The notes under the pieces were generated by a model that was given only the letters and a program-made list of their open reading frames with translations, was not told the origin of the DNA and did not search any database. This document shows positions 40,970 to 53,900 of a stretch of DNA of 64,000 nucleotides, piece by piece. The position numbers and the translations under genes were made by a program. Origin of the DNA: Symsagittifera roscoffensis (taxonomy: Eukaryota > Xenacoelomorpha > Acoela > Convolutidae); the NCBI RefSeq assembly GCF_963678635.1, contig NC_087062.1, positions 38,567,330 to 38,631,329 of the forward strand, in the 5' to 3' direction. Position 1 is the first letter of the stretch, and the number at the start of each line of letters is the position of its first letter.

Positions 40970-43583
40970 AAATATTAAAATTTCAACAAATCTTTTTTCT
41001 AATATTTTCCGACCAGAACACAAATCCTTCTCCTCGCACAGGACCCCAGGATTTAATAGTAACACACTACGATTGTGAAGAAAACGAACAAAAAACACTA
41101 CACAAATATGCAATAAATCAAGTATCACAATGCAAAACAGAACCACAAGCTATAGAAACTACAAATGTAAAAGCAACACTGTATTCAAAAGCCCGAGCAA
41201 CCACAGTCACAGGATATAAATTTACAGCAACATTTTCCAAAAAAAAAGTACATTGTTCACAAGTTTCAAACAGAAATAAAAACCGACTTGATCACGAATC
41301 ATTCTATCAAAGTAATATAGAACGACTTCTACATCTAAATCCCGATGATTGTAAAAACGAACTACTCAGACTAAACATCACAAAAAATAAAAATACAGAC
41401 AGGAAACTAGTAAATTTCCAAGTCTTTGCCGATACTGTACACCAAGCACAGCTTGAAAGATATCAAGGACATATAAAATTAGACGAAAAATACCCATACA
41501 ACGGCGCACACGGAAGATTAACTTATGACATACACGATAAACACTGGATACCACACATTGGAATAAATAACCCCTCAAACTGCAAAGCAGACACAAAAAA
41601 TAAAGGATATCAAGAAATAATGTTTTTCGATTGGAAAATACAACTCGAAAAAGTACAACTCACACGAGATTTATCAGATAACACAATGATCTATCGAGGA
41701 ATTAGATTACCTTGCAAAAATGATCAAGGTTATTGTGACCCTAGAACAAAAACACAAGCAACAATTGTTTGGTTTCCCAAAGATACATGCACAACATTTT
41801 AAGTAGCAAAAATACACGCTCGAATGATAAAATTTCATGAAAAATATTTTAATAATCAATTCCATTCGAACAAATAAACCCATCCCGAAAACAAAGTAAT
41901 GATTTTAGAAATATTCATGATATAGAAAATAAATTAACACGTTTCCAAATATATCAAGAAACAGAAATTGCATGCAAATATAGAAATAAAACACAATATT
42001 CTGAAAAACTTGTCGAATACGAAAAAGGTTTCGACATGACCACTGGAAAAAAAAATTGACCCTTATGCTAAAAGTCATCCTCTAAATGAAGGAACATCAT
42101 GCATACCAGTTAACTTTCAAAAAAGCACAGGTCAACCTGGTGGAAAACTAAAGCCACATGATAGTAGAAGCACACGTTTACAAGAACTATCAGTAATGAA
42201 TAACACCTACTTCGGTAATATTCATTATGATATTCACTTAGATATGAAGTTAGACTACACAATTAGTCGAATTTTTCAAGAAATGTCACTCTCCGAATTA
42301 GAAACACTTCACCAATTATGCGAATTGGAAAGGACACAAATTCTACAATCACTCGCACTAGCAGTATTAAAAATACCCTACGCAGGATACTTATTGTCAG
42401 GAAATAGATCAAATTTTCTAGACTACGAAGGAAAAATTTTATGGTTTTGTACTTGTACTAAAAAAGTATCACCACTATATTATTTTGCAGATAAACGTTG
42501 TTATAAAAGAATCCCGTTGTTATAAAAGAAAACGTTGTTATAAAATAAAAATAAAGTACATTTTGTCGACACACTTTCAAGACGAACATATTTTTGGGAT
42601 ACCGCAGTCTCATGTAGATCAAATGGATCAGAAAAAAGCCACAATGTAGTACAATTGAATCCTGATGAAGATAAATACTATCTCCTTACTCCATACCCTA
42701 CGTTAATGCAATCACTCAAAAAATTTTCACCCGAAAGCATCAGAGCTATTGCTCGTAATCCAAATATTGATTTACAATCAATTGGAATATATTCTAAATC
42801 AGATATCCAACATCACATTAGAACAATACAAAATCAAGAATTATTAACACAAATGGACACTATACAAAGACAGTCAATTGACCAAAATTTAAGAAAACTT
42901 GCCGAAACCGCAGAAAACTTGCCGAAAATTATAGCGGATATTTTAAAGACATTAAAGACTATAAATATTTAAACGGTGAAAAATACAGACCACAGGATAT
43001 TTCACCTATAAATATTTTCAGTTTTGTCACCCTAAAAAACGAAATTCTAGCTTTTCTAGGATGGCCCTATTACATTTTAGAAAAATTAACTATCTTATAC
43101 GCAATGTTTAACTTTATAGGATTTCTTTTCTCACTCTTAAAAGGAATCTTTAACACATGCGCTATACACACACAAGTAAACAGACAAGCAAGTGTAGCAC
43201 GCATACTGTTTGCAGGATTTTTTGGAATTTTTTCATCATCAATAAACAAAATACTTCTAGACGCACAAATAAAAGAATATAACACCAAAATATCCACAAG
43301 ACAGAACACTTACGACGAAGAACATAATAATATAGAGATAACACCTACCGCACCACAGTTGCCACCCCTGCCACAAAACCATCCATTATCATTAGTCCCA
43401 CGTAATTTCCGAAACCTAGCAATCACAAATAATCCAAATTCTAGACCAAATATAGCACAAAGACCCATTCAGCATATAATGACACATCATTCACAAAATG
43501 ATAATACATACGAACAAATTATAGAACAACCCCACACCACCACTTTTCAGTCTCAACATAATCACTTTTTTAGCCCACGATGA
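40957..43583 (+). pseudogene. env: env-like glycoprotein gene of element 2 (several breaks)
   Basis: The ATG at 40957 opens a signal-like N-terminus, then IVTHYDC and NQVSQCK, matching VTHYDC and SQVAPCK of the env at 7201-9553. After a stop at 41800 and a frame-broken interval to ~42060, the second part has LCELERTQIL, GYLLSGNRSNFLD and TKKVSPL. Stops come from tandem copies of GTTGTTATAAAA (42495-42545), and a frameshift from a 20-bp duplication (42892-42931). A membrane-spanning part (~43080-43270) and Pro-rich tail end at 43583, overlapping the next ORF by ATGA. Entry glycoprotein by homology to element 1; chuvirus-like ancestry is a suggestion from memory. Confidence 0.75.
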
Positions 43584-45355
43584 GCCGACAACTTGGATCC
43601 CTACATCGCTCTAATTCCCACCCAGCTAACCTCCAAAATCAAATCCCAATAATCCCACTTTTTGCTTTCCCACCACCCGATTTTCCGATTATTAATATAT
43701 CATCAAGCACGAATTCTGATACTAACTCAGATATTTCAGTTTTATACTCTATCTCACAGACTCCGAACCATCTCCATCAAATAATACCCAGACCAACTCC
43801 TCAGTTTTTTCAAAACCCCCTTTTCAACCAATTCCATCAAATAATTCACTCCCATCCGTTTCCACTCCTTCTTATGCTTCGCAAGTGACCCCAACCTACT
43901 CTCCACTTCACTCCGACAGATCATATAAAAATTCTCCAGACACCCCACAAATTTCCCAGGAACTCGATAATTCTATTACCTTACAACAACAGTTAATACA
44001 CCCTAACACCCTCACAATACATCAACTATCATCCACAATAGAATCCTCAAACCCACCTACTCCTACACCCTCGTCAGCTTACACTGCATCATTAACACAA
44101 CCATCCACTTCCACCGAAACACCTAGTAGCACTCACCGAGCTTATCGCACTTTTAAACGAAAATTCCCGAATCACCCATTCCCGACCAAACCCAGCACAG
44201 CCTGCGAATATTTTAATCACCCGCGACACACCAACACGAAAAATTTTCTAGAAATGACCTTACCCTCATTTCCACAATATACATTAAACACACCTAACGA
44301 TACTAATGACACACGTAGTTTTGTAGATGAACATGTTTTAATGCCAACACTTCATTGAACAGCTTATTATCATTTTACTAACCCCCTTTGCCTACCACTA
44401 ACTAATACTCTTGACATCATAGAAAAGAACAAAGACATGTTATATAGACTCACTACAACACTAGCACCTAGACAATTTACTTAAGTAGGATATAAAAAAT
44501 TACTAAAAACATTCACTGCACCCCGAGCTAACGATTTTACAATAGAATATTACGACCATAATATCGTCCGACCTAATCAAGATTAATTTTTAGATAAAGA
44601 CCGCTTCGCTAACCCGCAACTAACAGAAAATTTTTTCATCAAAACGTCATAGGTATCCACACTTAATATTTTGATAGAAAGTATGATCACATCATTTCCG
44701 AATCCCTAGCTGATAATCAAGCTTACGAAAGTTTCCATGACAAATTTCAGTTATTTTCACTAACCTTTCACTTTCTTTCACCACATGAACGCGATTTGCA
44801 CTGCTCCCACGATATTATGTTACGCACTAAACAAACCCACACATATACATAATATCATTTTATCCAAAATCATTTTGATTTGCATACCCCATCAAGACAA
44901 CCTCACCATCGTTTTCAGTTTCTTAACTCAAAGTACACGTCATCATTTTTCCTTAATTTTACATATTGCATCAAAGATACTAACCTCCACGGCATCCTAT
45001 CCTTCGCAACTATGACCCAGTAACCCAAATGTATATATTTTGCCCCATCACGAAGACCTTTAACGCCGAAGAATCCAGACCCTTCCTTATCCCGCATGAA
45101 TTTATCCAGCCTATAGAAATACCAATATTAGAATTCATTCTCAATACTAAATATAATCACAAAAAATATAACCTCATTCAAAACACACCTTACGAGTTTG
45201 CAGTAGGCACCGAAGAACTAAAAACCATTAAAGCACTTCAATTGCTTTGGCCACTGCTTCAAACTAAAAACATCATTCGCATACTAGCCAAATTACTAAC
45301 AACATCAGATATGATACACGACATCTTCCCCCACGGCTTTTTCCCAGACGATTAA
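43580..45355 (+). pseudogene. Long Ser/Pro-rich accessory ORF of element 2 (broken)
   Basis: It begins at the ATGA overlap with env. The N-terminal ~270 codons are Ser/Pro/Thr-rich (IIPRPTPQFF, SSTETPSSTHRAYRTF), with a frameshift near 43740-43790. A globular-looking part follows with isolated stops (44356, 44482, 44584 and others). The last 108 codons are open (45029-45355; YIFCPITKTFNAEESRPFL, ALQLLWPLLQ, FPHGFFPDD). It is read as one decayed gene of ~590 codons. No domain recognised and no match to the accessory genes of element 1. A strong splice donor lies just after the stop. Confidence 0.5.
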
Positions 45356-45358
45356 CAG

Positions 45359-45437
45359 GTAAGTATAATTTAAAATACTCTTCACTAATAAATTTAAATT
45401 AGTACTAACCATTTTTTATTAATGTTTCACAAAACAG
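45359..45437 (+). other. Candidate spliceosomal intron (79 nt)
   Basis: The donor CAG|GTAAGTATAA is at 45356-45368, a perfect branch-point sequence TACTAAC at 45403-45409, and acceptor ACAG ends at 45437, about 30 nt after the branch A. All three signals have normal spacing. It lies directly after a stop codon, so it would be a 3'UTR intron unless the stop is bypassed. Confidence 0.5.
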
Positions 45438-46920
45438 AAAAGAAAAATAAAAATACAAACTTGTTAAATTCTCTTAAAATTCACTAATTTTTTGCACTAA
45501 ATAATGTAATAAAATTCATACCAAATGTAGTAATTTAATCTATAAATTATTTCCCCATGAAGCAGTAAAATTAATTACGATGAAAATTTATAATTTTAAA
45601 TTTCCCCCAAACGCAGTAAAATACAAATTCTATGCAATAAATTGATAAAATGAGAAAGCAGTACTAACCTTTTGATATTTTTATTCAATCGCACAAGAAT
45701 TCTATCCAAACTCGCACAGCTCGTCCACGAAGAATTGTTTAAATAATGATTTTAAGTTTCAATTTTTCACACTCAACAACTCTTAACACACGATAACAAG
45801 TTTCAAACTTTCCTTTAACCCGGTTGGAAAGGAATTATATACTAAACCAAACTAACCAACGCAGCTTACTAAACACCACAAATCATAAAACAACAGCATG
45901 GCTAAGAAAAGAAAACCAACGGTACCCAAACCGGATTAAACCAGTTTAAAACTGGATATATTATCCTTTTGAAGACTATTATAAAGTGTAAGAAAAAATA
46001 ATAAAACACAAAAAAGTCGCAAGTTAAACCCATACCAAAAACAATTTGATTTTTGAAAAAAGGACACAAACAAAGTAACATAAGAAAAACCAACATAAAC
46101 CCAACATAAAACGTTATCACATAACAGGACCTCTCAAAGAAACAGCATGAAATCATACTCCCACTCCTGGCCTAACCCACCAGAGAGGACGTCCTGAGCA
46201 TGCTCTATAGCCGGCCTAACCCACCGCGCTACATCCACGCTTTGTGACCACACTTCTATTTTTAATTAGAGGTACTCAAGGGTGAGTATCTCTTCAAAAT
46301 AACCAAACTAAAACAAAACGCTTTTGTGAAAACGATCAACTAAATTCATGATTAAAAAATTGGATTAACATAATTTTATAAAATGTAAATCATACTTTGC
46401 AGTATATAGATCAATACACAACAACAAAGACGAACATCCAAAGACTAGATGATCCCACCACACCCGAACAAAAGAATGGCTAAACACAACCGACATGCCA
46501 ACAATCACAACTCAAAGGGTTTAGAGTACGACTTGACTTTGCAGAAAAGGACTTCATTGAACTAGACCAATGACCACCACGATGTTCAAGTATACGTACA
46601 GATCCGAGTTACGAGGCATCCCTTCCACACACGATCTCCACGCGATTCCCAGACGAGGTTGCACACAAAACAAGTTCTCTACATAATACAGAAAAACCCG
46701 TCATAGCAAATCATTTTGAAATCAGATTGATTTCATTGGGGATCACAGTCGTTGTCAAAAGACGACGCAACGATTTTCTGTCCCTAATTCCAGCGTCCTG
46801 GAACTTCTTCTCCAAGAGGAACCGGACAAGAATATGATGTTTGCCAAATACCAACATTCAACATCCATTCTTCAAATTGCAGAAAGATAATTCTAAAAAA
46901 CTCTGTAAAACCCGGATGCG
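45438..46920 (+). other. 3' non-coding region of element 2
   Basis: No gene. A second TACTAAC is at ~45663. GGCCTAACCCACC occurs twice (near 46172 and 46213). The last 300 bp are less A-rich. No clear polypurine tract precedes the 3' LTR; the bases just before it read CCCGGATGCG. Confidence 0.45.
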
Positions 46921-47330
46921 TGGAACCTGATCTAAACTACATTTTATAATTGGATAAATTGGATATTTTACCACTGTAAAATATTTAATATTAACCAATC
47001 ACAATCCATCTAACTAACAACCCACTTACTTGTAAGTGCTGAAATTACTTGTAATTTCAGCACCAGAGAGATTTGAAATTAACTTAGAAATTAGTTGCCT
47101 CTCCAAGAGAACTTCAGCTGCCGCAATAAACCAGTATACTCTAGATCTATTGAGCCTAGCAGAGACTAGTTAAACACCCTGAGACTAGTAAGTATAAGAG
47201 TAAGATTAGGATCGGTATTAGACTAAGAAGTTGCACGAATCTATCCGGCCGAAAATAAGATAGCGTGACGAGCAGACGGTGTACCCTATCCGAAATTACT
47301 CTATGAGTTAACCACATCGGTTACAACTCA
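46921..47330 (+). repeat. 3' LTR of element 2 (410 bp)
   Basis: Same TG...CA ends as 28518-28936, with about nine substitutions and a 9-bp deletion (one AGAACTT copy). The 13-bp palindrome is conserved at 47036-47063. GACC (47331-47334) follows as target-site duplication. Confidence 0.9.
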
Positions 47331-47615
47331 GACCTTATTTCCTTTAGGTATGTATGATATTGATTTTTTGCCAGAAAAATTGAATAGTGTGACTTTTGTC
47401 TGTCTGCTTATCTTTCGTTGGCTCAGCTGCCAAATCGAGGAATTTTTTATGCTGTCAGTATTTTTCATCGTAGGTGTATTTTTAAAATCTACTCCTGTAA
47501 TTTGTAAAATATATAACCCTGACGTTGTATATATTCGTTACGTTTCTGTTTTTTTTTGCTTTGAAAGTTTGTTTGGTTGAAATCGTTTCGGCTGATGTTT
47601 TTTCAGCTCACTTAT

Positions 47616-48147
47616 TGTTCCGACTTTCGATACGAAAGCAACGGAATATTTGTGCTCGGGGTGGGTTTTTTTTTCAGACAAATTTCGACTTTTTAACTAG
47701 CCATTTTTGACGGAATATTTTTATATCATTCGAAAGCTATTGTTGTCCTGAGCTTAAATTTGAAAAGATATTTCACCTGTGATTATTTTTCGTAAAGTTA
47801 TGAGGGTTTAAAGATTGCCATTTTGACCAATTTGGGACAATTAACGCGCGATATAATTCGCGCTATTAACGCGTAAGCGGAGATTTAATCCGTCTTAGAA
47901 ATCGTTCCAAATTGGTTGAAAGAAGCTTATTTGCCATAATTGATTTGTTACAAGTAGCGAAATCTATCTTTTTGTAATTTATATGGCGTGTGGGGGGATG
48001 ATTTAAAAAAAACGTTAAAAGTTTTTGAAAAAAAAATTTTCATTTTGTTTTATTACTTTTAATTTTTTAATAAAATTACTGCTCCATAAACCTTCAAAAG
48101 CAGTCGGAACATTCAGGGCTTCGCCCTGATACAAGCAGTCTTGTTTT
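47616..48147 (+). mobile_element. Interspersed repeat family R1, copy b
   Basis: Begins GTTCCGACTTTCGATACGAAAG, whose CTTTCG/CGAAAG arms form a small hairpin, and ends GCTTCGCCCTGATACAAGC-AGTCTTG. Non-coding. From 48148 to 49358 nothing is recognised except a 22-bp direct repeat (TTCCAACTCCTATTC) at ~48700-48746. Confidence 0.8.
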
Positions 48148-49099
48148 CTTTTGTGTCCCTTCAAAGCCAAAACTTGTGTTTTTTTTTGGAAAAAAATTCA
48201 GGCAGTTTGTGTTGCAAAATTTCAAAGTCTTAAAGTTTTTGAAATTGACACAATTTCTATTGAAATATAAAATTCGGCTCAATGGGCGTCTATCTGCTTG
48301 TTTTTGATTTAGTGGCAACTCCCTAAAAACTAAAAGCCTTTGAATGCTGGTTATTCTGATTTTCGAATGCTTTTCTGAAATAACTTTCATTTTTTTCCTA
48401 GAACAAGATTTTTTTTTCATATGTGAATTTTGTACCCAGTAACGAATTTCCAAAAAGAGGGATAGTTAAAGAATTCCTTATAGACTATCATGAAAAATAG
48501 AAAAGGCATCAATATCGGCAGTCGAAAGATATTAGACTCTAATTGATAAAAGGTGATCAACGGGAATATCATTAGAACATGAATTGCCAATCTCTTATCT
48601 GATTTGATGTTGCCATTCTCTTATCAATTTTTCATAGCCTTCAAACTGTCACTTATCTGATCACACATCCATACCTCTAAAATAAAAGTGAAGTGGATTT
48701 CCAACTCCTATTCTTTTTCTTTTCCAACTCCTATTCTTTTTCTTTTCTTACTCCTGGCAAGTGTTTCTTACCATAAAAAATTTTTTTTCTCCCATGACAT
48801 GAACATATTATTTAATTTAATATTATTGCAGTCAAGTAAGCTTCTAAAAGTGTGATGAGAGACTGCAAGAACTGATTGGCAGGAGAACTAAAACCTGAAA
48901 AGTTTTACCCTAAAGCAAAATATGCTCTGTACATTGTTATCTAAAAAAATCCCATTTTTCTTACAAAACTACAATTTTCCTAGACATGCCAATTGGACAC
49001 GCCAGTTGACCCAGAAATATTTCTGTAATAGACACACTGTATTTGAAATGTTCTAAGCTTCCAGTTTTTCAGAGCTACTTCAGACACGTTTATGCGCCA

Positions 49100-49145
49100 A
49101 TTGGAACATTCGTGGTTTTGTCCGATACAAGCAATTTTGTTCTAC
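49100..49145 (+). repeat. R1 3'-end fragment
   Basis: GGAACATTCGTGG...CCGATACAAGCAATTTTG resembles the last ~45 bp of R1, without the rest of the repeat. Confidence 0.45.
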
Positions 49146-49358
49146 TATGATTGTTTGAAGAATAACAAAACATGGCAATCAAAGTTAAAGGCTCTAAAAA
49201 TAATTCCATAGATCCAAATAAGAGCTCTGGAAAAAATAAACTGGTCAGCTAACTGGCCAAATTGTTAATTCTCAAACCCCATTGATGTTGCAAAAATTTA
49301 TTGGAATGACTTTTAATTTAAACTGATTTTTGATTTAAACTGATTTTTTTAATAGGTT

Positions 49359-49835
49359 CAGCTTGGCTTTTGTAACGGTCGGGGAACAATTGATGCGATA
49401 GTTTCGTTAATAGAAGTTATAAGAAAAAAATTTCACAATCAATCAGTAATGACTCATTTGTAGACCTTAAGAAGGCGTTTAACAGAATAGATCATGATAT
49501 TTTGCTTTTAAAAAGTAATGTGTATGGCTCGAGAGGTCCTCTAAGGCAATTAATTTAATTTTATCTCAGTAACCGCAAGCAGTTTTTAGTAAGCGAAGTT
49601 TGTTTTGAGAAGAAAGCATTTCTGGTCCAATAAGGCTCAGTCTATTTTTGTTTATAATAATCATTAAAGGTATAGCAGTCAATTTGGACAATTCAAAAAC
49701 TGTTTTTATGCAGATGATATGGAAAGAGAAGAAGCTACAGAGAAAAAGCGTAAAAACAACACCATCAAAAAGCTTTAAATACAAAAAAATGGTTTTCCAA
49801 TAACAAATTTACCCTAAACACAGATAAAACTTAGA
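49359..49835 (+). pseudogene. LINE reverse transcriptase fragment
   Basis: Plus-strand frames read in order: QLGFCNGRGTIDAIVSLIE, then FVDLKKAFNRIDHDILL, FYLSNRKQF, FYADD (near 49704-49718) and FSNNKFTLNTDKT (near 49795-49830). This is the palm and thumb order of a CR1/Jockey-type LINE reverse transcriptase; YADD is the catalytic motif. Several stops and frameshifts make it a relic. Neither the endonuclease nor the 3' end is attached. The endonuclease remnant at 880-1123 is of a similar kind but is not shown to be the same family. Confidence 0.8.
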
Positions 49836-50437
49836 TTCTAAACTTCCGAAACAATAACAGAATTCCATCAAAAATTTTGCAAGTGAAACTTACCTTTAAA
49901 AAACTGAGTGCAAATTTTTTTTAGGTTGAGAAAAAGTGTGTCAACCAAACATCTAGTCCAATTTTTTGAAAGAAAAACAAAATTTGATATACTAAACCAA
50001 AAATTTAGGCATTTTTAAAGCAAAGTTCAAAATCACTAAAAATCAGTCAGGTACAGATTTTAATGAAATTTAAGTTTTTAGCATGGGAATTTCATTTATA
50101 TGGGTAATTGAAAACCAAAATATTTATGGAAAGAACGTCCTAGTCATCTTATATTCAATTTTGAAAAACAAACGAAATAAGCAAGTTCTCGGAGGCTCAT
50201 TTTAAATCACGGAAGGTGCCAGTAAGTACGTATTTTATCTCTACAGATACAATTCTTTCGAGCCCTCGAAAAATTCTGAACTATGTTATAAGTTACCATC
50301 CAACATCCAAACCCTATAGGTATTATAACAACTGCAACTCGTTTTGAAGTTAACAACTTTTGCAGAATGATACATCATAGACAACGAATAACTAGCTAGA
50401 AAAACACATCTTTAATCGTCTTTAGTGTTTTCAGTTT

Positions 50438-50969
50438 TTGTTCCGACTTTCGATACGAAAGTAACGGAATATTTGTGCTCGGGGTGGGTTTTTTTTTCTT
50501 CAGACAAATTTCGACTTTTTAACTAGCCATTTTTGACGGAATTTTATTTTATCATTCGAAAGGTATTGTTGTCCTGAGCTCAAATTTGAAAAGATATTTC
50601 ACCTGTGATCATTTTTTGTGAAGTTACGGGGGTTTAAAGGTTGCCATTTTGACCAATTTGGGACAATTAACGCGCTATATATTTCGCGCTATTAACGCGT
50701 AAGCGGAGAGTTAATCCGTCTTAGAAATCGTTCCAAATTGGTTAGAAGAAGCTTATTTGCCATAAATTGTTTGTTACAAGGAGCGAAATCTATTATTTTT
50801 TTTACTTTATATGGCGTGTGGGGGTTGATTTACATAAAAAATTCAAATTCAGAAAAAAAAAATTCATTTTATTTTATTTCATTGAATTTTTTAATGTTAT
50901 TACGGCTCCATAAACCTTAAAAGGCAGTCGGAACATTCAGGGCTTCGCCCTGATACAAGCAATCTTGTT
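50438..50969 (+). mobile_element. Interspersed repeat family R1, copy c
   Basis: A full-length copy close to the one at 47616-48147, with the same ends. Non-coding. Confidence 0.8.
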
Positions 50970-53900
50970 ACTTTTTGTTTTGTTTTCAGCGAATTATTCA
51001 AATATTTTTTTGATTTAGTTCGAGCGAGTTGTTAATGAGAAATTATTGTTCTCAAATCGTATTAGAATAAAATGGTTATTAATTTTGCGCTCAGAGACAC
51101 CTGAAAACAGATCTGTAGATCCAATCTTGATCTCTTAGGAAGTTTTAGTTTTACTAAAGTGTCATTTTGTGTTTTTTTTTTTTCATTTTTCTGCCTGAAA
51201 TTATTTTATTGTGATTACTAATTAAAACGCTTTGGATGCACAAGTTTGAGCTAGCGAGATATCTATGTTGTCAAGGTGGTACAAATTAAGTTACATAAAA
51301 AACGTGATTTTGAACGTAAAAAATAATCTACAGAAAAAAAAAGATTCCTCGTTGAAATATTTCTCTTGAAACTAAATTCAAGTTAATCATGCTTTTAAAC
51401 AAGGCACGACATTGAAAGTGTTTGATTTTGTCTTGCAAAAATAAGATGATCAACTCAAATTTTTATTAAAAATGCGATTCAAGAGGGCGTTTGGAATATT
51501 TTTCAAGACTGTGCGCTTCGAAAACTGTGCACAATCAGCAGTTTTGATGACACATCATGTTTTTTTATAGCAAAAGACTTGTTTACTTTCACTTCCAGGA
51601 TGCCAGTATTGAGTGCACCTGATTGTAAATTAAAAATTTCCGTGCGGACAATTTCTCTTCTTCTAAAATGCTTCCAGCACAGATATTTTCTGAGTCGGGT
51701 ATAGTTTACTTACAGTCAATTTCCGCAATGCTTGTAGCTACTACAAAAATTTCTTGTTTTCGTGACCAGAATTGATTCGACCACACCAGTTTAAAAACAT
51801 CAACTCATTATATTTATATATGGACAACTCAAATGCAAAATACAATTTTTTTCTATATTTTTTGAAATGATTCTTCAAGTTTCATTAAAACTTGCAGGAT
51901 ATTTTTTATTAAACGCTTTTTGGAATGAAACAATTCTTGACAAAGTATAATTCAAAACCTTTCTTCAAAACCAATAACTCAACCAAAGCAATCAGTAAGA
52001 AAAACAACGTAAAACCCTCACTTTTGCAGTCTAAATATAGGCGGAAGAATTAAGGAGAAAAAAATCCTGGGCTGGATTACATGTAATCATTGCTACGTTT
52101 CTGTTACGTCTTGTCAGCATCCTAATGAGTTACTGAAAACGAATTTGCTTGACGGGGGTGTAGCGATTAGCATGTGTTCCTATTAGAATGCGATAATTGC
52201 TTTAACTGGGTGTGTTTTCAGACGAAAAACACACAAGCCGAAAAAGAAATCAGCGAAACAACTAATTTCAAAAAATTTCTCCCCTAATTTGATTTGTCAG
52301 AGGAATTAATTTTTCACTTTCAACTATTTAAAAATTCGGCTGAGTACATGCTGTCCCGATTTTGAAATTTGAATAAATAAAACGTGAAAAAGCAAATCTT
52401 CTGACTACATTCTTTTACATGGACATGCTAATCGACACATATGCTAATAGGCCGTCCCCGTGCCTGAGAGAAAAAACTCATAAACAATTGGAGGAGGTTT
52501 TAGTTTAAATTACTTTCGCTAGTTAAACAGGATCCTTTTATAAAGTTTTTACTTGCAACGTATTTTAAAACAAGACTGCTCGTATCAGGCAAAGCCCTGA
52601 ATGTTCTTACTGCCCATTAATCGTTTTTGGTATCAGAAATTTTGACAAACAAAAAATTTTAGGCTGATAAAGTTAAAGTCTTTGTGTAAAACAAACGTAT
52701 TTGTGTTAAAAGTGTAAAAACGTTTGTCTTTTATGCAATTAATGAAACTAAGTTTGCCTCAATTCAACTTGGAACTATTTTAGGTGCGGATAATTTGCCA
52801 CGCAAAAAAAGCTCGCGTATCGAAACAAACTATCAAAGTATTATTCCAGCAGCAAAACCGCAGTTTAGTCAAGTGCACGCATACTCGCTTGGCAATCACA
52901 AAACTTCCGAAGCAATGCCCGTACACAGTCAAATTTTAAACTTGATTTGAATAAAAAAAACCAACCCGGGCATATATTCCTCACGTTTTTCGTAAGTCGG
53001 AACACAAATGTATAGCTTGCTTCAAAACTAATCAGAAGAAGTGTTATTGCAAAAAGTGTTTTTTCCTTGTAGTAGTGTATTTTTCGAAACATTCGTGCTG
53101 AATGAAACACGCTTTGATTAATGTTTATCTTGGTTCAAGAGCAAAAAAACTTGGTTCAAGAGCAAGTACAAATTCCAAAAAGAATAATTATAATGGTAGT
53201 TTTTAATCAATGAGTCAGATTTTAGATACAATTTCATTGGTTTTAGAATGAATTTTTGAGCCAGTTTTTCCCAAAAAGTTGAAACCCCTTGAAAACCACA
53301 ACAAAATGATTTTAAAAAGGTTGCTCGTATAACAGGGCGAAGCCTTGAATGTTTCGACTTTAGTTTATAGTCAATTAGCAAGCTTTATGATAAAAACATC
53401 ATAAAATAGTCAAAAAAAAGAACTGTTCAACTATCCACTCACAACACGCTATGCTATGTAGAGAGGGATCTATCTAGTTTCTTGATTTATAATAATAATA
53501 CCAAATGACTTGCCTCGGTTCAATTTTGAATTATTTAATCCAACAATTACGCGCGTTATTAGAATGTAATTATAGTAGAGTGAGTTGATAATTTTATATT
53601 GGCGAAAACTGCATTTCCAGACTTGTCTAAAATTTACTGTAAGATATCACATCACAGGACATGTATTTTTTTTGCATTTGAGATCTAAATAACAATTTTT
53701 TTCAGAATTTAAAAAACTTTCCGGTAGAAAACTAAAATTGAAAAGTCTATTTAAGTTGTAATCAATATAAGTTGTAATCAGAAGGCTTATTTTAGAAGTC
53801 GAAAATTGTCTGACAGAATTAGAAAATAATAAAAGATACTACCAAAAAAACTACTCTTACATCAACGCTAATTGAATGTTAGCTTCAGTTTATCAAACAC

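Larger units (their letters stand above)
28518..47330 (+). mobile_element. LTR retroelement 2: 18.8-kb env-bearing Gypsy-like element
   Basis: LTRs 28518-28936 and 46921-47330 both begin TGGAACC and end ACAACTCA. GACC at 28514-28517 and 47331-47334 is the target-site duplication. A primer-binding site follows two bases after the 5' LTR. The order protease, reverse transcriptase, RNase H, integrase with GPY module, then env, is that of Gypsy-type (Metaviridae, errantivirus-like) elements. At ~18.8 kb it is very large for the group, because of ~3 kb before gag and ~8 kb after integrase. The LTRs differ by about nine substitutions and a 9-bp indel. Gag, pol, env and the last ORF carry stops or frameshifts. 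The polypurine tract is not evident. Confidence 0.9.

Noticed and set aside
47616..48147. Hammerhead ribozyme in the R1 repeat tail (CCTGATAC near the terminal hairpin)
   Set aside because: The conserved GAAA core and the second CTGATGA-type strand are not present at proper spacing.
52786..52951. Open frame after a TTTTAG acceptor that could be a host exon (about 55 codons to a TGA)
   Set aside because: The sequence leading into it (TTGCCTCAATTCAA type) is repeated near 53512 and 56882, so it is more likely part of a repeat; no donor or conserved motif supports it.
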